A stretch of DNA of 39,284 nucleotides from CAWFFV01 sp963814985. GTDB lineage: Bacteria > Chloroflexota > Ktedonobacteria > Ktedonobacterales > Ktedonobacteraceae. Below, one piece after another: positions 20,959 to 30,889 of this stretch. The notes under the pieces are model-generated. The model was not told the DNA's origin and ran no database searches. It saw nothing but the letters and a program-made list of their open reading frames with translations. Location of the stretch: contig CAWFFV010000059.1 of the NCBI GenBank assembly GCA_963814985.1, positions 1 to 39,284 on the forward strand, read 5' to 3'. The position numbers and the translations under genes were made by a program. Within the stretch, counting starts at the first letter, position 1, and each line of letters starts with the position of its first letter.

Positions 20959-22148
20959 TTACCCTGTCATTTTTGACAGGCTGATACGTTGAATTAAGCC
21001 AGCCAGCAACGCTCCACGCTGAATGAGAGAGTCTGTATACAGATATTCCTTGTTGAGGTTATGCATTCCTCCTCCAATAGGACCGAGACTATCAAGGGTA
21101 GGAACCCCCATCTCCATCAGCAGATTGGCATCGGAAACGCCCCCCTTCCCCTCAGAGACGACATGCAATCCTAATGCTTCGCCTTCTACCCGAGCCATCT
21201 TCACTAATTGGATGATCCCTGGAGTTGACTCATAGGGACGACGGCCAGAAGCACGAGTCAACGTAGCGCTTGTATCAGGGACACTACAGCCAGCAACGAT
21301 CTTTTCCAGAGTCTCTGCCGCCATATCAAGTCCCTGCTGATTGTAGGCACGCACTGAAATATGGCAACGGCCATGTCAGGTACAATATTAAGCGGGTCGC
21401 TACTACTGATGCGTGTGACATTAAAGGTGACGCCAGGGAAGAGGGTATTGAGGTGATGGATAGCAATCATCTTATGCGCCAACTCAATCACTGCAGAGCG
21501 CCCTTTGTGAGGTTCCGCTCCTGAGTGCGCTGCAACTCCCAACACCTCAAGCACATATTTGTCAGCCCCTTTGCGCGATTGCGTCAATATTTCTGCCGCT
21601 CTTGATGATTCTAACACCAGCCCGACATCCACCTGTTGTGCTATTTCACGTAGCAATGGCGCACTCCCCGGTGAACCAACCTCTTCATCATTATTGAAAA
21701 CAACGCATAGCTCCCCATAGTGCTCAAAGCCAGCCTCTGCCAGTGCCCGAAGCGTATAGATACACATAAGAATACCAGACTTCATATCAATCACGCCCGG
21801 CCCATAGGCAATCCCATCACGCACAACAAAGGGATTTGTTTGTATAGCACCTGGACCATAAACAGTATCAATGTGTCCAACCAGCAGAATGCGAGCCTGC
21901 CCCTTGCCCTGACGTCTGGCAAGCAGATTACAGCCAAAGGATTTAGTCGGATGCAAGGTTACAGTAAAGCCAGACTCACGCAGCCACTGTTCCAGGTAGA
22001 TCATAATCTGGTTGACTCCCTCTACCTGCCCTGTTCCCGAATCTATATTCACAAGGGTTTCTAAACGCTGGAGCAGTTCATCCTGATAGGACTGGAATAG
22101 CGTGACATACGTTTGAGCATAAGGCGAAGAAGATGGCAATTGTGGCAT
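20959..22148 (-). CDS. M20-family metallopeptidase (carboxypeptidase G2/ArgE-like), one frameshift
   Basis: About 396 residues. The start chosen is ATG 22148 (MPQLPSSSPYAQTYVTLF) because AAGGAT precedes it; longer openings upstream run into the divergent promoter region. All M20 di-zinc landmarks are present: VGHIDTVYGPG (His and Asp), GVIDMKSG (bridging Asp), NNDEEVGSPGS (catalytic and metal Glu), and a dimerisation domain with AAHSGAEPHKGRSAV. The C-terminal GGGMHNLNKEY supplies the last His. The family cleaves C-terminal amino acids or N-acyl groups; the exact substrate cannot be read. The frame breaks at 21357-21359, where one T is missing from a T run (coding strand), between VAIF and VRAYNQQGLD. 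Divergent from the rho-like gene. Confidence 0.8.
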
Positions 22149-22191
22149 TGATACTATCCTTTTGAAGGTTGCGTTGGATCGAAGTCGTTTT

Positions 22192-22278
22192 CTTATTGTA
22201 TCACAGATGAGAAGTACGAACGGATGACTTTTCCCACAATTTGTCCTGTACGTAGTTGACCTCATGTGATACAGTAAG
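22192..22278. promoter_or_regulatory. Divergent intergenic region with inverted near-copies
   Basis: Between the M20 gene and the rho-like gene, CTCATCTGTGATACAATAAG (read on the minus strand, 22192-22211) and CTCATGTGATACAGTAAG (plus strand, 22261-22278) are inverted near-copies. Each contains a TACAAT/TACAGT -10-like hexamer facing its gene. No good -35 boxes are present. This may be a pair of related divergent promoters or an operator pair. Confidence 0.3.
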
Positions 22279-22318
22279 AGAGATGTGGACCCTCTATAGT
22301 AGACAGGAGAGAGGACGA

Positions 22319-23238
22319 GTGGCATCAACACAAACTCCCTTTGAAAAACTAACCCCGATCCATCCTAATCGTCGGATTACCCTGGAGACTGGAGCAACAC
22401 CTATTGCTCCACGCTTGATGGATCTCCTGGTTCCTTTAGGCTTTGGTCAGCGTGCGCTTATTGTCGCACCGCCCAAGGCTGGAAAGACCACGATTCTGCG
22501 CCAACTGGCAGCCTCTGTACTCAAGAATTACCCTCAAACCTACTTATTCCTTTGCCTGGTGGATGAGCGCCCCGAAGAGGTAACGGAGTGGCGGATGGAG
22601 GTGCAGGGACCAATGGTAAAAATGTATGCATCCAGTTTTGATCAACAGATATCAAAACATGGACGTGTTGTTGAACAGGCATTGAATGATGCCAGACGTG
22701 AGGTAGCCCAGGGACGCGATGTGGTCATCCTGCTAGATTCACTGACACGTCTGGCACGCGCTCACAACTTGAGTAGCGAGATGTGGAATGGCCCTCGCAA
22801 TCAACGCGGAGGCTTTGGGAGCCGTACTCTTTCGGGTGGCCTGGATATCCATGCGCTGGAAATTGGCCGGCGCGTTTTGGAGCTGCACGGGCGCTCGAAG
22901 AGGGTGGCAGCCTGACGATTGTCGCCAGTTGTCTCATTGAAACAGGTAGTCGCCTCGATGATGTCGTCTACGAGGAGTTCAAAGGGACAGGTAATCTGGA
23001 GGTTCGCCTCTCGCGTGAACTGGCAGATCGGCGGATTTTTCCTGCTATCGACGTCACCGTTTCCAGCACCCGCCAGGAGGAGCGCCTCCTATCTCCCAAT
23101 GAGCTACGAGCGATGGCGATTGTGCGACGCAGAATGGCCGATTTGCCCCGTCGCGAGAGTACGGAACAGGTGGTACGGCTATTTGAGAAAACACACTCGA
23201 ATGCACAATTAATAGAGGCAATTGTCAGGCAAGGCTAA
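22319..23238 (+). CDS. rho: Transcription termination factor Rho, ATPase domain only, one frameshift
   Basis: About 306 residues. The start chosen is GTG 22319, preceded by GGAGAGAGG. The protein begins (ASTQTPFEKLTPIHPNRRI) where the ATPase core of ordinary Rho begins; the N-terminal helical and cold-shock-like RNA-binding domain (about 130 residues in E. coli Rho) is missing. No such sequence exists upstream, where the M20 gene diverges. The core is typical: Walker A APPKAGKTT, LVDERPEEVTE, Walker B VILLDSLTRLARAHN, TLSGGLDIHAL, and the R-loop EEFKGTGN. The frame breaks at 22875-22878, where GTTTTGGAG should read with five T (RVFGAARALEEGGSL). Rho is a hexameric RNA translocase that ends transcription; without the primary RNA-binding domain its loading must differ, or this is a specialised paralogue. 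A zinc-ribbon gene and pdp follow. Confidence 0.85.
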
Positions 23239-23249
23239 TACACAAATTA

Positions 23250-23258
23250 TGATATAAT
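23250..23258 (+). promoter_or_regulatory. Candidate extended -10 promoter before the zinc-ribbon gene
   Basis: TG-A-TATAAT lies 52 bases before ATG 23311, between rho and the zinc-ribbon gene. There is no good -35 hexamer. It would allow the zinc-ribbon and pdp genes to be transcribed apart from rho. Confidence 0.4.
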
Positions 23259-23310
23259 ACAGAAAATAGCGTTGTTTATAGAATAGAGATACTCAACGGG
23301 AGAGTACGTT

Positions 23311-24016
23311 ATGCGTTGCCCCAATTGCGGAGGTCTCAACCTGGATCAAGCACAATTTTGTGTTCGTTGTGGGAGAACCCTTTTGCCATCGGCTCCCCCT
23401 GCTCAAACGACATCCAACCAGCGACCACCCTACCAACAGCCACCACGCCAGATACCCCCTACTCAGGGAGTACCACAATCACCACGCCAGATGCCCACTC
23501 ACCGCACCACCCTACCAACCACCCAGGCCCCCGGTGCAACCAGCACGACCAATACCACAAAATGCGCCGTCAGGGGCACGAAGTGGGCGTTCCAGTGCTC
23601 CTCCTGCACCAATTACTCCAAATATACCTCAAGGTCCAGAACCTCCTGGGCCATTTCCACCACGCACAATAGCTCAGCTTCAGGCACTTGAGTCAGGAGC
23701 ACTCCCATATACCATCACACAGGACTCTGTTGCCGCTGGCCGTAAAAAGATCGTACGCATCGTCTACCAGCGCTGTAGTGCCTGGCAACAGGTGGCAACA
23801 TTACTGAAAGCCTTTAAAGAGCAGCGATCAGACACATTTAACACGATCATCATACAAGGTGTGTTTGAGCAAGACATCAACGTGTATGCGTTTACTAATG
23901 GTCAGCTTGTGTTTGACCAGAACGTTCGACTGGGTAGCCAGACCATGAACCGTTACCAGATCGAGACAGGCACAGGCTTTGAATTTGACTCTCTACGCAT
24001 CGTTTTATCAGAATAG
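23311..24016 (+). CDS. Zinc-ribbon protein with Pro/Gln linker and conserved C-terminal domain, one frameshift
   Basis: About 235 residues after joining. The N-terminus is a four-Cys zinc ribbon (CPNCGGLNLDQAQFCVRCG). A long Pro/Gln/Thr-rich linker with repeated PP(R/Y)Q units follows, then a folded C-terminal domain of about 115 residues (RTIAQLQALESGALPYTITQ ... LRIVLSE) of unknown function, with no membrane segment. The first frame ends at 23691 and the C-terminal part is in the frame ending at 24016; the shift lies in the repetitive linker near 23460-23510, where slippage is easy. The stop is 12 bases before the pdp start, suggesting one transcript. Function unknown. Confidence 0.65.
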
Positions 24017-24028
24017 CTAGAGTTGCCT

Positions 24029-25348
24029 ATGCACATAGTTGAACTCATACGTAAAAAACGTGATGGGGGTACGCTGAGTACTGCAGAGATTACATGGTTA
24101 ATAGAACAATATACGAAAGATGCCATTCCTGACTACCAGATGTCTGCATGGTTGATGGCTGTCTATTGGCGTGGCATGGATGCCCATGAAACGAGCGCTC
24201 TGACGCTGGCAATGGTACATTCAGGCACAGAGTTACATGTACGCGATACGATCTCGCCCGTAGTAGATAAACATAGCACAGGTGGTGTTGGCGATAAAGT
24301 TACACTGGCGGTTGCGCCCCTTGTGGCTGCCTGTGGAGTGGCGATAGGAAAGATGACCGGGCGTGGACTGGGACATACTGGTGGAACGATTGATAAGTTA
24401 GAGTCCATTCAGGGCTTCCGCTCGGATCTTTCTCGTGCAGAGTTTATGCACATCCTGACACAGCATAATCTTGTGCTGGCTGGTCAATCCAATGATCTCG
24501 CCCCAGCCGACGGCAAAACGTATGCTCTACGCGATGTAACAGGTACCGTTGAAAGCACTCCCCTTATCGCTGCCAGTGTTATGAGCAAAAAACTGGCTAT
24601 TGGTAGCTCCCATCTTTTACTTGATGTTAAGTTCGGCTCCGGTGCCTTTATGAAGACAAGAGAGCGTGCCCGTGATCTGGCGATAACAATGGTCGAGATT
24701 GGACAACTGGCAGGCATCCACACGAGTCGCCACCATCACTTCAATGGAACAGCCATTGGGATGTGCGGTCGGCAATGCTCTGGAAGTCGCGGAAGCGATT
24801 GCTATCCTGCATGGTAAGGGACCACAGGATGTCTCCTACCTCTGTTATCATGAAGCGGCAGAGCTATTAGTCATGACGGGGAAAGCTCCGATCTGCCCAC
24901 TGCGGAACAACTGGTCACACACGCAGTACGCTCAGGCAATGCCGTGACAAAGCTTGCAGAAGTCATTGCTGCCCAGGGTGGTGATCCTCGCCAGATCGAG
25001 CAGCCAGCGTTATTGCCCACCGCTCCTGTTCGTTCGTTGCTGACCGCCCCATGCAGTGGCTATCTTGCACATATCGATGCTGAACAGATTGGTCTCGTCA
25101 GCATGCATCTGGGAGCCGGACGCTTTAAAAAGGGTGACCCCATTGACCATCGTACCGGACTGGTCCTACAGGCAAAAGTGGGAGATTATCGCCACGCAGG
25201 AGAACCATTAGTAGAGGTTCATGCACGCAGCGAAGCGGAAGTTGCAGCCATCCAGCAAGCACTGCTAGCTTGCTATACCTGGAGCGAGGCCCCCGTGGCA
25301 ACGGAACCGCTGATTGCTGATGTGATTCGCCCTGTAAGTGCGGACTGA
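24029..25348 (+). CDS. pdp: Pyrimidine-nucleoside/thymidine phosphorylase, two frameshifts
   Basis: About 440 residues when joined, the normal length. The start chosen is ATG 24029 (MHIVELIRKKRDGGTLS), matching family N-termini; the TTG at 24023 is less likely. Conserved parts: KHSTGGVGDKVTL (phosphate loop), TGRGLGHTGGTIDKLES (family signature), LLLDVKFGSGAFMKT, EQPLGCAVGNALEVAEA, and the C-terminal domain GYLAHIDAEQIGL ... DPIDHRTGLVLQAKVGD. The enzyme splits thymidine, deoxyuridine or uridine with phosphate to base and pentose-1-phosphate in nucleoside salvage. One extra base near 24725 and one missing base near 24887 split the frame into three parts (24023-24817, 24699-24947, 24944-25348). 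Pdp and DeoA-type thymidine phosphorylase cannot be separated with certainty. Confidence 0.85.
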
Positions 25349-25390
25349 ATGTATCAGCAACTGAAGATTGCTCCTTCTGCCATGTTGTGC

Positions 25391-27216
25391 TTAATTACCC
25401 CAATTACATGTCGTTTGTGGTTGTCCTTGCACAAACCCCTCGAATGATGCCCCACTCCCGTCTTTCACCTTGAGTAACACAATGGGCTTATCAATCGGGT
25501 TACCATCAAGACCAAACTCAATCGGCCCGCTTACTCCCTGAAAAGTGCTGCAAGTCCCATTGCCGAACAATAATAATTTGTGACACTGTCTGCGACGGGA
25601 ATGGACTATTGTTTTCACGATACTTGTAAAGCAATCCGCGCTATCTTAAGCTTGCATAACAATACGATGAGTACGCGAAAAGCCATATGGGCTTAATAAG
25701 TGCTTTTCAATGGGACAAAATTCTGCTGATATTCACAAAAGAAGTGCCCTACGACAGAAGGGAGGATCTTGCATTGATCACCATCAGGAGGAGAACCCCA
25801 TTCATCTGGAGATGCAAAAGCGGTATAGGAGAAATTCTGATAGTCGTCAGAGCTATTGTAACCAGCAAGATCATATGCAGCATTCCCTGACAATACTCCT
25901 TCCAAACCAGGAAGCGATACTTGAGGATTATGGAGATCACCAAGAAGCGAGCTAAAGGTATCGGCATAGCCGTGCCGAGGGGCCAATAGGGACAGCATGG
26001 CCACGCAATTTTTGTACCTCATCAATGGTGGCTGAGCAAGGGGATACACTGTCGTTTGAAGCTAACCGACTGAACCGTCTTCCGCCTATGTGAGAATTGT
26101 TTAAGAAAGGCACTGGCTAAGGTGCGGCCATATGGGTGAGTCTTGTCATCATCATAAAAGATCACCACATTCTTTACAGCAGGAAAATCTTCCTCAGCTA
26201 AATTAGCATCAATGGCTCCTTGCTCACTATCAACGGGAGCCACACGGAAATAATAGGGCGAGATTGCGGTGAAAGCATCACTTGATTCAGTCGCTGAGAC
26301 ATGAGTATCGGCTTATTTGCCTGAGATAACTGTTGAATAGCCTGAATAGCACCTGACGTACTCACAGGCCAGCCAAGCACACCGAGAAGAGTTCTATCGT
26401 GATTGGCAAGGCTCTCTATTTGCTGTACAACAACATTGGCATATTTCATGTCAGTACCAGCATTAGCAATCAGTACCCGTACCCTGAGGCACGTTTTCAA
26501 CCTTACAAAGGACAATTATAAAAACCAGTGATGTTGCAAGGCATATATCCCTTGCAGATCAATCGTGCCGATAGCCAACTGGCCGATTTGAGGCCCTGGC
26601 GAGAGCGTGGTCAGCACAATCAGCGTCACATACGGATCAATGTATCTTTTAAAACGTTTTTGTTCTCAGTAGCGGTGTCTCAGCTACTGCATTGGAGTCA
26701 TTCCAGAAGGGAACGTTACATTACCATCGCTAATAAGTTGGCTAATGTCGATAGTGACGATACAAGGAAGCGCATTGCATGAATGTGTAGATAACGAAGA
26801 TGGAGATAGTGACGTATGGGAGAATAGAGAAGAACATCACCAGAAGGAGTGCTACGATAACAATACTCTGAATTACATTCCAAGAACGGGAGCTAATACG
26901 ACCAACTTCTCTCCATAGAAAAGTGAATAGACCAATAAACGCGGGGATAACGCTGTGCCATACCCAATATGCTGGAATCGAATATACTAAAAAATTGTTA
27001 AAGCTCTTGTTGAAAATTAGCGGAGAGTAATGCGAGGAAAGAGCTTATTAAAAATGTTACGGCTACAATTATGCCCGAAACAAAAGGTGAAATAGTTTTC
27101 GTAGCAGTAGCGACTCCTGTAGAGATTGCAACAAAGACAATAATTATTACTAAAATCACAAGTATTGCTTTACGACCATACCCCTGTTCTGGCTGATTAG
27201 GAATATTCTGCCCCAT
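25391..27216 (-). pseudogene. Membrane protein fused to a LivK-like periplasmic-binding domain, heavily frameshifted
   Basis: Fragments in several minus-strand frames line up as one protein. The start at 27216 (MGQNIPNQPEQGYGRKAILV) opens two membrane helices; after a shift near 26998 two more follow (VWHSVIPAFIGLFTFLWRE, IVIVALLLVMFFSILPYVTI). Then, through further shifts, come type-1 periplasmic-binding-protein blocks: DPYVTLIVLTTLSPGPQIG, LIANAGTDMKYANVVVQQI, LGVLGWPVSTSGAIQAIQQL, FRVAPVDSEQG-like and KNVVIFYDDDKTHPYGRTLA, PGLEGVLSGNAAYDLAGYN, and the closing strand GVSGPIEFGLDGNPIDKPIV. These blocks are those of branched-chain amino-acid receptor (LivK-type) proteins. Four helices before such a domain suggest a membrane-tethered receptor rather than a free transport component. 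At least six shifts or stops make it a clear pseudogene as written. Confidence 0.55.
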
Positions 27217-27447
27217 TAATATAGCTGCTCCTCATAAACTACAAAATTCCCACTTACAAATATAGACGTATAAATAAGTATAATCTGCGTATTATTTTTG
27301 CTAGACAGTACCTTCTTCTTCTGCTCATAAGGAGATCATTTAACAAACAAGTGTTGGCTACCTACTTCTGGTGAGTCATTGTACAATAAGGATCGCCTTC
27401 TATGGCTCAGATGGGCACGCCTGCTCTTGGTGCAAACTCAAATAAGG

Positions 27448-27485
27448 AAGGACCAGCAGAGCAATATGCTGCTCCGCTGGTCCTT
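27448..27485 (-). terminator. Terminator-like hairpin after valS
   Basis: AAGGACCAGC... and ...GCTGGTCCTT pair as a long stem (27448-27463 with 27470-27485, one mismatched pair) 36 bases after the valS stop, followed on the minus strand by CCTTATTTG. The position and stem strength fit an intrinsic terminator, though the T tract is weak. Confidence 0.55.
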
Positions 27486-27520
27486 CTGCGAAGAAATAAA
27501 TGGGCAATCCTCCCCCTACT

Positions 27521-30247
27521 TTACCCTCCCAACTCAGTCCTACGTGCTTTGAGTTTACTGATACGCTCCTCTTGCGCAGCTAGCTTCTCACGTTCTTTCT
27601 CGACCACCTCCGGTTTAGCTCTTGCCACAAAGTTCTCGTTAGCCAGCTTCCCTTGCAGACGAACTGTCTCCTGTTGGGCCTGGGCAATTTCTTTGTCGAG
27701 TCGTTCCAGTTCCTTAGCAAGATCAAGCAGACCAGCTAATGGCAGATAAATCTCCACAGCATATGCAAGGAGACTCATCGACTGCTCTGGTTTCTGTGCA
27801 AGAGTATGGTGCAACTGCGGCTTCTCCGTTCGTGCCAGGAATTCGATCAGTGGAGTCTGTGCCTCGAACATCTCCAATGCATCCCCCACAGCCAGAATGA
27901 CCGGAATGCGCCGGGCAGGTTCCACATTCATCTGATTACGAGCATCACGGATACGTGTCACCACCTCTTGCACCAGACTAAATTGCTGCTCCGTCTCATC
28001 ATCCAGTCTCAGCGTATCCGCAATTGGCCAGGGAGCCACAATCAACGCGGAGGCAGGCCACAACTCCTGATCTGGCTCACTGGTACGATAGAGATACTGC
28101 CAGACCTCCTCTGTCACAAAGGGCATAAAGGGATGCAGGAGACGCAGGCTCTGATCGAGCACAGCGCGAAGTATGCCAGCCGTCGTAAGCCGTGCCGAGG
28201 CATCACCCTGCATCTGCACCTTGGCAATCTCCACATACCAATCACAGTAGTCGGACCAGAAGAATTCGTTGACCTGACGACCTGCCTCACCAAGCTGGAA
28301 ATCTTCGATCAGACGAGTCACTTGCTGCGTCAGTCTGGTCAGGCGACTGAGTATCCAGCGATCGGCAAGCGTCTGTGGCTGGAGCTTATCCAGGGATGGC
28401 ACGCCTCCACCAATCTCAGCAGTCGTCATCAGTACGAAGCGCGAGGCATTCCAGATCTTATTAGCAAAGTTACGATTGCCGATAATGCGCTCTTCCATCA
28501 GCTTCATATCATTGCCGGGAGTGCTACTCGTCGCCAGTGTGAAACGCAGGGCATCCGTCCCAAACTTGTCCATTATTTCAAGAGGATCAACCACATTGTT
28601 CCTGGTCTTACTCATCTTCTCGCCTCTGGCGTCACGCACCAGACCATGCAGGTAGATGGTCTCAAATGGATTGGTACCCATAAAATGAATACCCGCCATC
28701 ACCATACGCGCAACCCAGAAGAAGATGATATCATAGCCCGTCTCCAGCACGGACGTTGGATAGTAGCGCAACAGATCAGCAGTGATATCAGGCCAGCCCA
28801 GAGTGCTGAAGGGCCATAGCCAGGAACTAAACCAGGTATCCAGCACATCTTCATCTTGATGAATCGCTGTGCTCTCACAATGGGAGCAGGCTGTCACATC
28901 CTCACGGCTAACCGTCATCTGACCACAGCTATCACAGTACCACACCGGGATACGATGTCCCCACCACAACTGGCGCGAGATACACCAGTCATGGATGTTC
29001 TCCAGCCAATCCATATAGATCTTGTTGAAACGTTCCGGCACAATCTTGATCTGACCGTATTTCAGTGCTCCTATTGCCGGGGTCGCCAACGGCATCATCT
29101 TGACAAACCACTGCTGCGAGATGAGTGGCTCGACCACCGTATCACAGCGCTGGCAGCGACCTAGCGGCACTGTATAATCCTCAATCTTCACGATCAGACC
29201 AAGGCGCTCAAGTTCGGCCACCAGATTCTTACGTGCCTCATAGCGATCCTGTCCGGCATAGGAACCAGCTTCAGCGGTCATTTTTGCATCAAAGCCAATC
29301 ACCTGAATCTCGGACAAATGATGACGCCGACCAATTTCAAAGTCTGTCGGGTCATGAGCTGGTGTCACCTTGACCGCGCCCGTACCAAACTTTGCATCCA
29401 CCGCTTCATCCGCCACAATAGGAATCTCGCGTCCAATCACAGGCAAAATCGCCAACCGTCCAACGATATCTTTGTAACGCGGATCGTCAGGATTAACCGC
29501 CACACCAGTATCACCCAGAATGGTCTCAGGGCGAGTCGTGGCCACACTGATATACCTGGTTTCCTGCTCTCCCTCCACAGGTTTGAGAGGATAGCGCACA
29601 TAGGTCAGGGTACCCATCGTATCAACATGATTGACCTCTAGATCAGAGATGGCACTCATACAGCGAGGGCACCAGTTAATAATACGCTCACCACGATAGA
29701 TCAACCCCTCCTCATAGAGACGCACAAACACTTCGCGCACAGCCTTCGATAGACCTTCATCCAGCGTGAAGCGTTCTCGTGACCAGTCGCAGGATGCACC
29801 CAGACGGCGGTGTTGATCCTGGATGCGGCTCTTATACTGCCGCACCCACTGCCAGACACGCTCCAGGAATGCTTCACGTCCAACTGCATGACGATCAGTC
29901 CCCTCTTGCGCCAGCAATCGCTCAACAACCGTCTGTGTAGCAATACCCGCATGATCTTCACCAGGAACCCAGAGTGTCTCATCACCCTTCATACGATGAT
30001 AGCGAATCAGGATATCTTCTATCGTTGCAGTGATAGCATGACCTAAATGGAGTGCTCCTGTAACATTAGGCGGAGGCATACTAATCACAAAAGGCTTACG
30101 ATTGGGATTTGTACGTGGCTTAAAGTATCCACCTTCTTCCCAGAAACGGTACCATTTGCCTTCAACAGTTTGTGGCTCATATGTCTTAGGTATAGATGCG
30201 AGAGATGGCGTTTGTGCTGCCTCGGTATTTTGCTCCTGTTTGATCAT
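27521..30247 (-). CDS. valS: Valyl-tRNA synthetase
   Basis: 908 residues, intact. The start chosen is ATG 30247 (MIKQEQNTEAAQ) because AGGAGGGG lies just upstream; an upstream TTG in the same frame is less likely. It is a class Ia enzyme that joins valine to tRNA-Val. HIGH motif: PPPNVTGALHLGHA; KMSKS motif: GEKMSKTRNNVVDP (Thr variant). The editing domain follows the family (TRPETILGDTGVAVNPDDPR). Zinc-ribbon-like cysteines lie near 28.9 kb (WYCDSCGQMT ... CSHCES). The tRNA-anticodon domain is followed by the C-terminal coiled coil typical of ValRS (ELERLDKEIAQAQQETVRLQ and on). Expression is very likely controlled by the T-box leader at 30620-30880. A repeat element lies between leader and gene. 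Confidence 0.97.
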   Translation of the reverse strand: MIKQEQNTEAAQTPSLASIPKTYEPQTVEGKWYRFWEEGGYFKPRTNPNRKPFVISMPPPNVTGALHLGHAITATIEDILIRYHRMKGDETLWVPGEDHAGIATQTVVERLLAQEGTDRHAVGREAFLERVWQWVRQYKSRIQDQHRRLGASCDWSRERFTLDEGLSKAVREVFVRLYEEGLIYRGERIINWCPRCMSAISDLEVNHVDTMGTLTYVRYPLKPVEGEQETRYISVATTRPETILGDTGVAVNPDDPRYKDIVGRLAILPVIGREIPIVADEAVDAKFGTGAVKVTPAHDPTDFEIGRRHHLSEIQVIGFDAKMTAEAGSYAGQDRYEARKNLVAELERLGLIVKIEDYTVPLGRCQRCDTVVEPLISQQWFVKMMPLATPAIGALKYGQIKIVPERFNKIYMDWLENIHDWCISRQLWWGHRIPVWYCDSCGQMTVSREDVTACSHCESTAIHQDEDVLDTWFSSWLWPFSTLGWPDITADLLRYYPTSVLETGYDIIFFWVARMVMAGIHFMGTNPFETIYLHGLVRDARGEKMSKTRNNVVDPLEIMDKFGTDALRFTLATSSTPGNDMKLMEERIIGNRNFANKIWNASRFVLMTTAEIGGGVPSLDKLQPQTLADRWILSRLTRLTQQVTRLIEDFQLGEAGRQVNEFFWSDYCDWYVEIAKVQMQGDASARLTTAGILRAVLDQSLRLLHPFMPFVTEEVWQYLYRTSEPDQELWPASALIVAPWPIADTLRLDDETEQQFSLVQEVVTRIRDARNQMNVEPARRIPVILAVGDALEMFEAQTPLIEFLARTEKPQLHHTLAQKPEQSMSLLAYAVEIYLPLAGLLDLAKELERLDKEIAQAQQETVRLQGKLANENFVARAKPEVVEKEREKLAAQEERISKLKARRTELGG

Positions 30248-30264
30248 GTCCCCTCCTGGCAAAA

Positions 30265-30615
30265 CAGGCCCCTTTTTTTCGGATTCCTCACCACCTGCGG
30301 TGGCTCGCCCTGGTCATGGGTCATCCCGAATTTTTCGAACAAGAGTTCACCCTCTCAAGCGGCTTGAAAAGCGGGATCGTCAAGGGCGGCCAGCCCTTGA
30401 CCGGGGTCTGGGGTGTCCCCAAAACTTTCTTTTTTTCCTCGCGCCGCCTGCGGCGGCGCACAAAAGAGGTAAAAAGAGTTTCTGGGGACACCCCAGACCC
30501 CCGGCAGGGAGGCTGCGCTCCCTGCAACCTTGCTTTTGCGAACTTTTGTTTCAAAAATTCGGGATGACTCATGACGGCCAGCGAAGCGCCTGCGGCGCTG
30601 AGTAAACAAACCTGA
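30265..30615. mobile_element. MITE-like hairpin-rich repeat element in the valS 5' region
   Basis: About 350 bases bounded by imperfect inverted ends: the left end 30265-30290 (CAGGCCCC ... ATTCCTCA) and, inverted at the right, CTGAG ... ACCTGA to about 30615. Just inside the ends are TGC-loop hairpins (CCACC-TGC-GGTGG at about 30291; GCGCC-TGC-GGCGC at about 30585). Nested inside are perfect arms 30322-30335 with 30553-30566 (14 bp) and 30403-30421 with 30483-30501 (19 bp) around a central GCCGCC-TGC-GGCGGC hairpin. It encodes nothing convincing. Related ends occur at 37570-37603 and 39142-39284. It separates the T-box terminator from the valS start. Confidence 0.7.
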
Positions 30616-30619
30616 GATA

Positions 30620-30880
30620 CATAAAAAAAATCCCTTCCCGTCAAGGACGAGAAAGGACATCACTCGTGGTACCACCTTGTTTCGATCAATCAAGCAAGAG
30701 ATTGATCCTCACAGGTGCGTTAACGGGCACTCCCGTAGAAACTTATCGTAGTGATTTATTCCTAGACTCACAGGCGACTTTCAGCGTGTCTACCACCGGG
30801 GAAGACTCTCAGCCTATTGATCTTCCTTCTCTTTCGGGATACGCGCCTACTCCTCCTGATCATTGTCAGTATGAGTTTGT
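30620..30880 (-). promoter_or_regulatory. T-box riboswitch leader of valS
   Basis: On the minus strand, the T-box core AAGGTGGTACCACGAG (30663-30678) is followed by an intrinsic terminator: an 11-bp stem, 30631-30657, then eight T (30623-30630). Upstream (30700-30880) is the stem I region with an AGTAGGCG/CGCCT closing pairing and purine-rich loops. In this family uncharged tRNA pairs its anticodon with a specifier codon in stem I and its acceptor end with the T-box bulge, which prevents the terminator. The gene downstream encodes ValRS, so uncharged tRNA-Val is the expected ligand. A GTC triplet at the 3' side of stem I (AAAGTCGCC) is a possible specifier, but I could not fix it. Confidence 0.9.
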
Positions 30881-30889
30881 GTTATTCTT

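Noticed and set aside
27806..28819. 337-codon plus-strand frame opposite valS
   Set aside because: Antisense shadow of a strongly conserved valyl-tRNA synthetase; no family features and a His/Arg-rich composition typical of shadows.
30102..30605. 167-codon frame in the repeat element before valS
   Set aside because: Lies entirely over valS start and palindromic repeats; the coding appearance comes from GC-rich inverted repeats.
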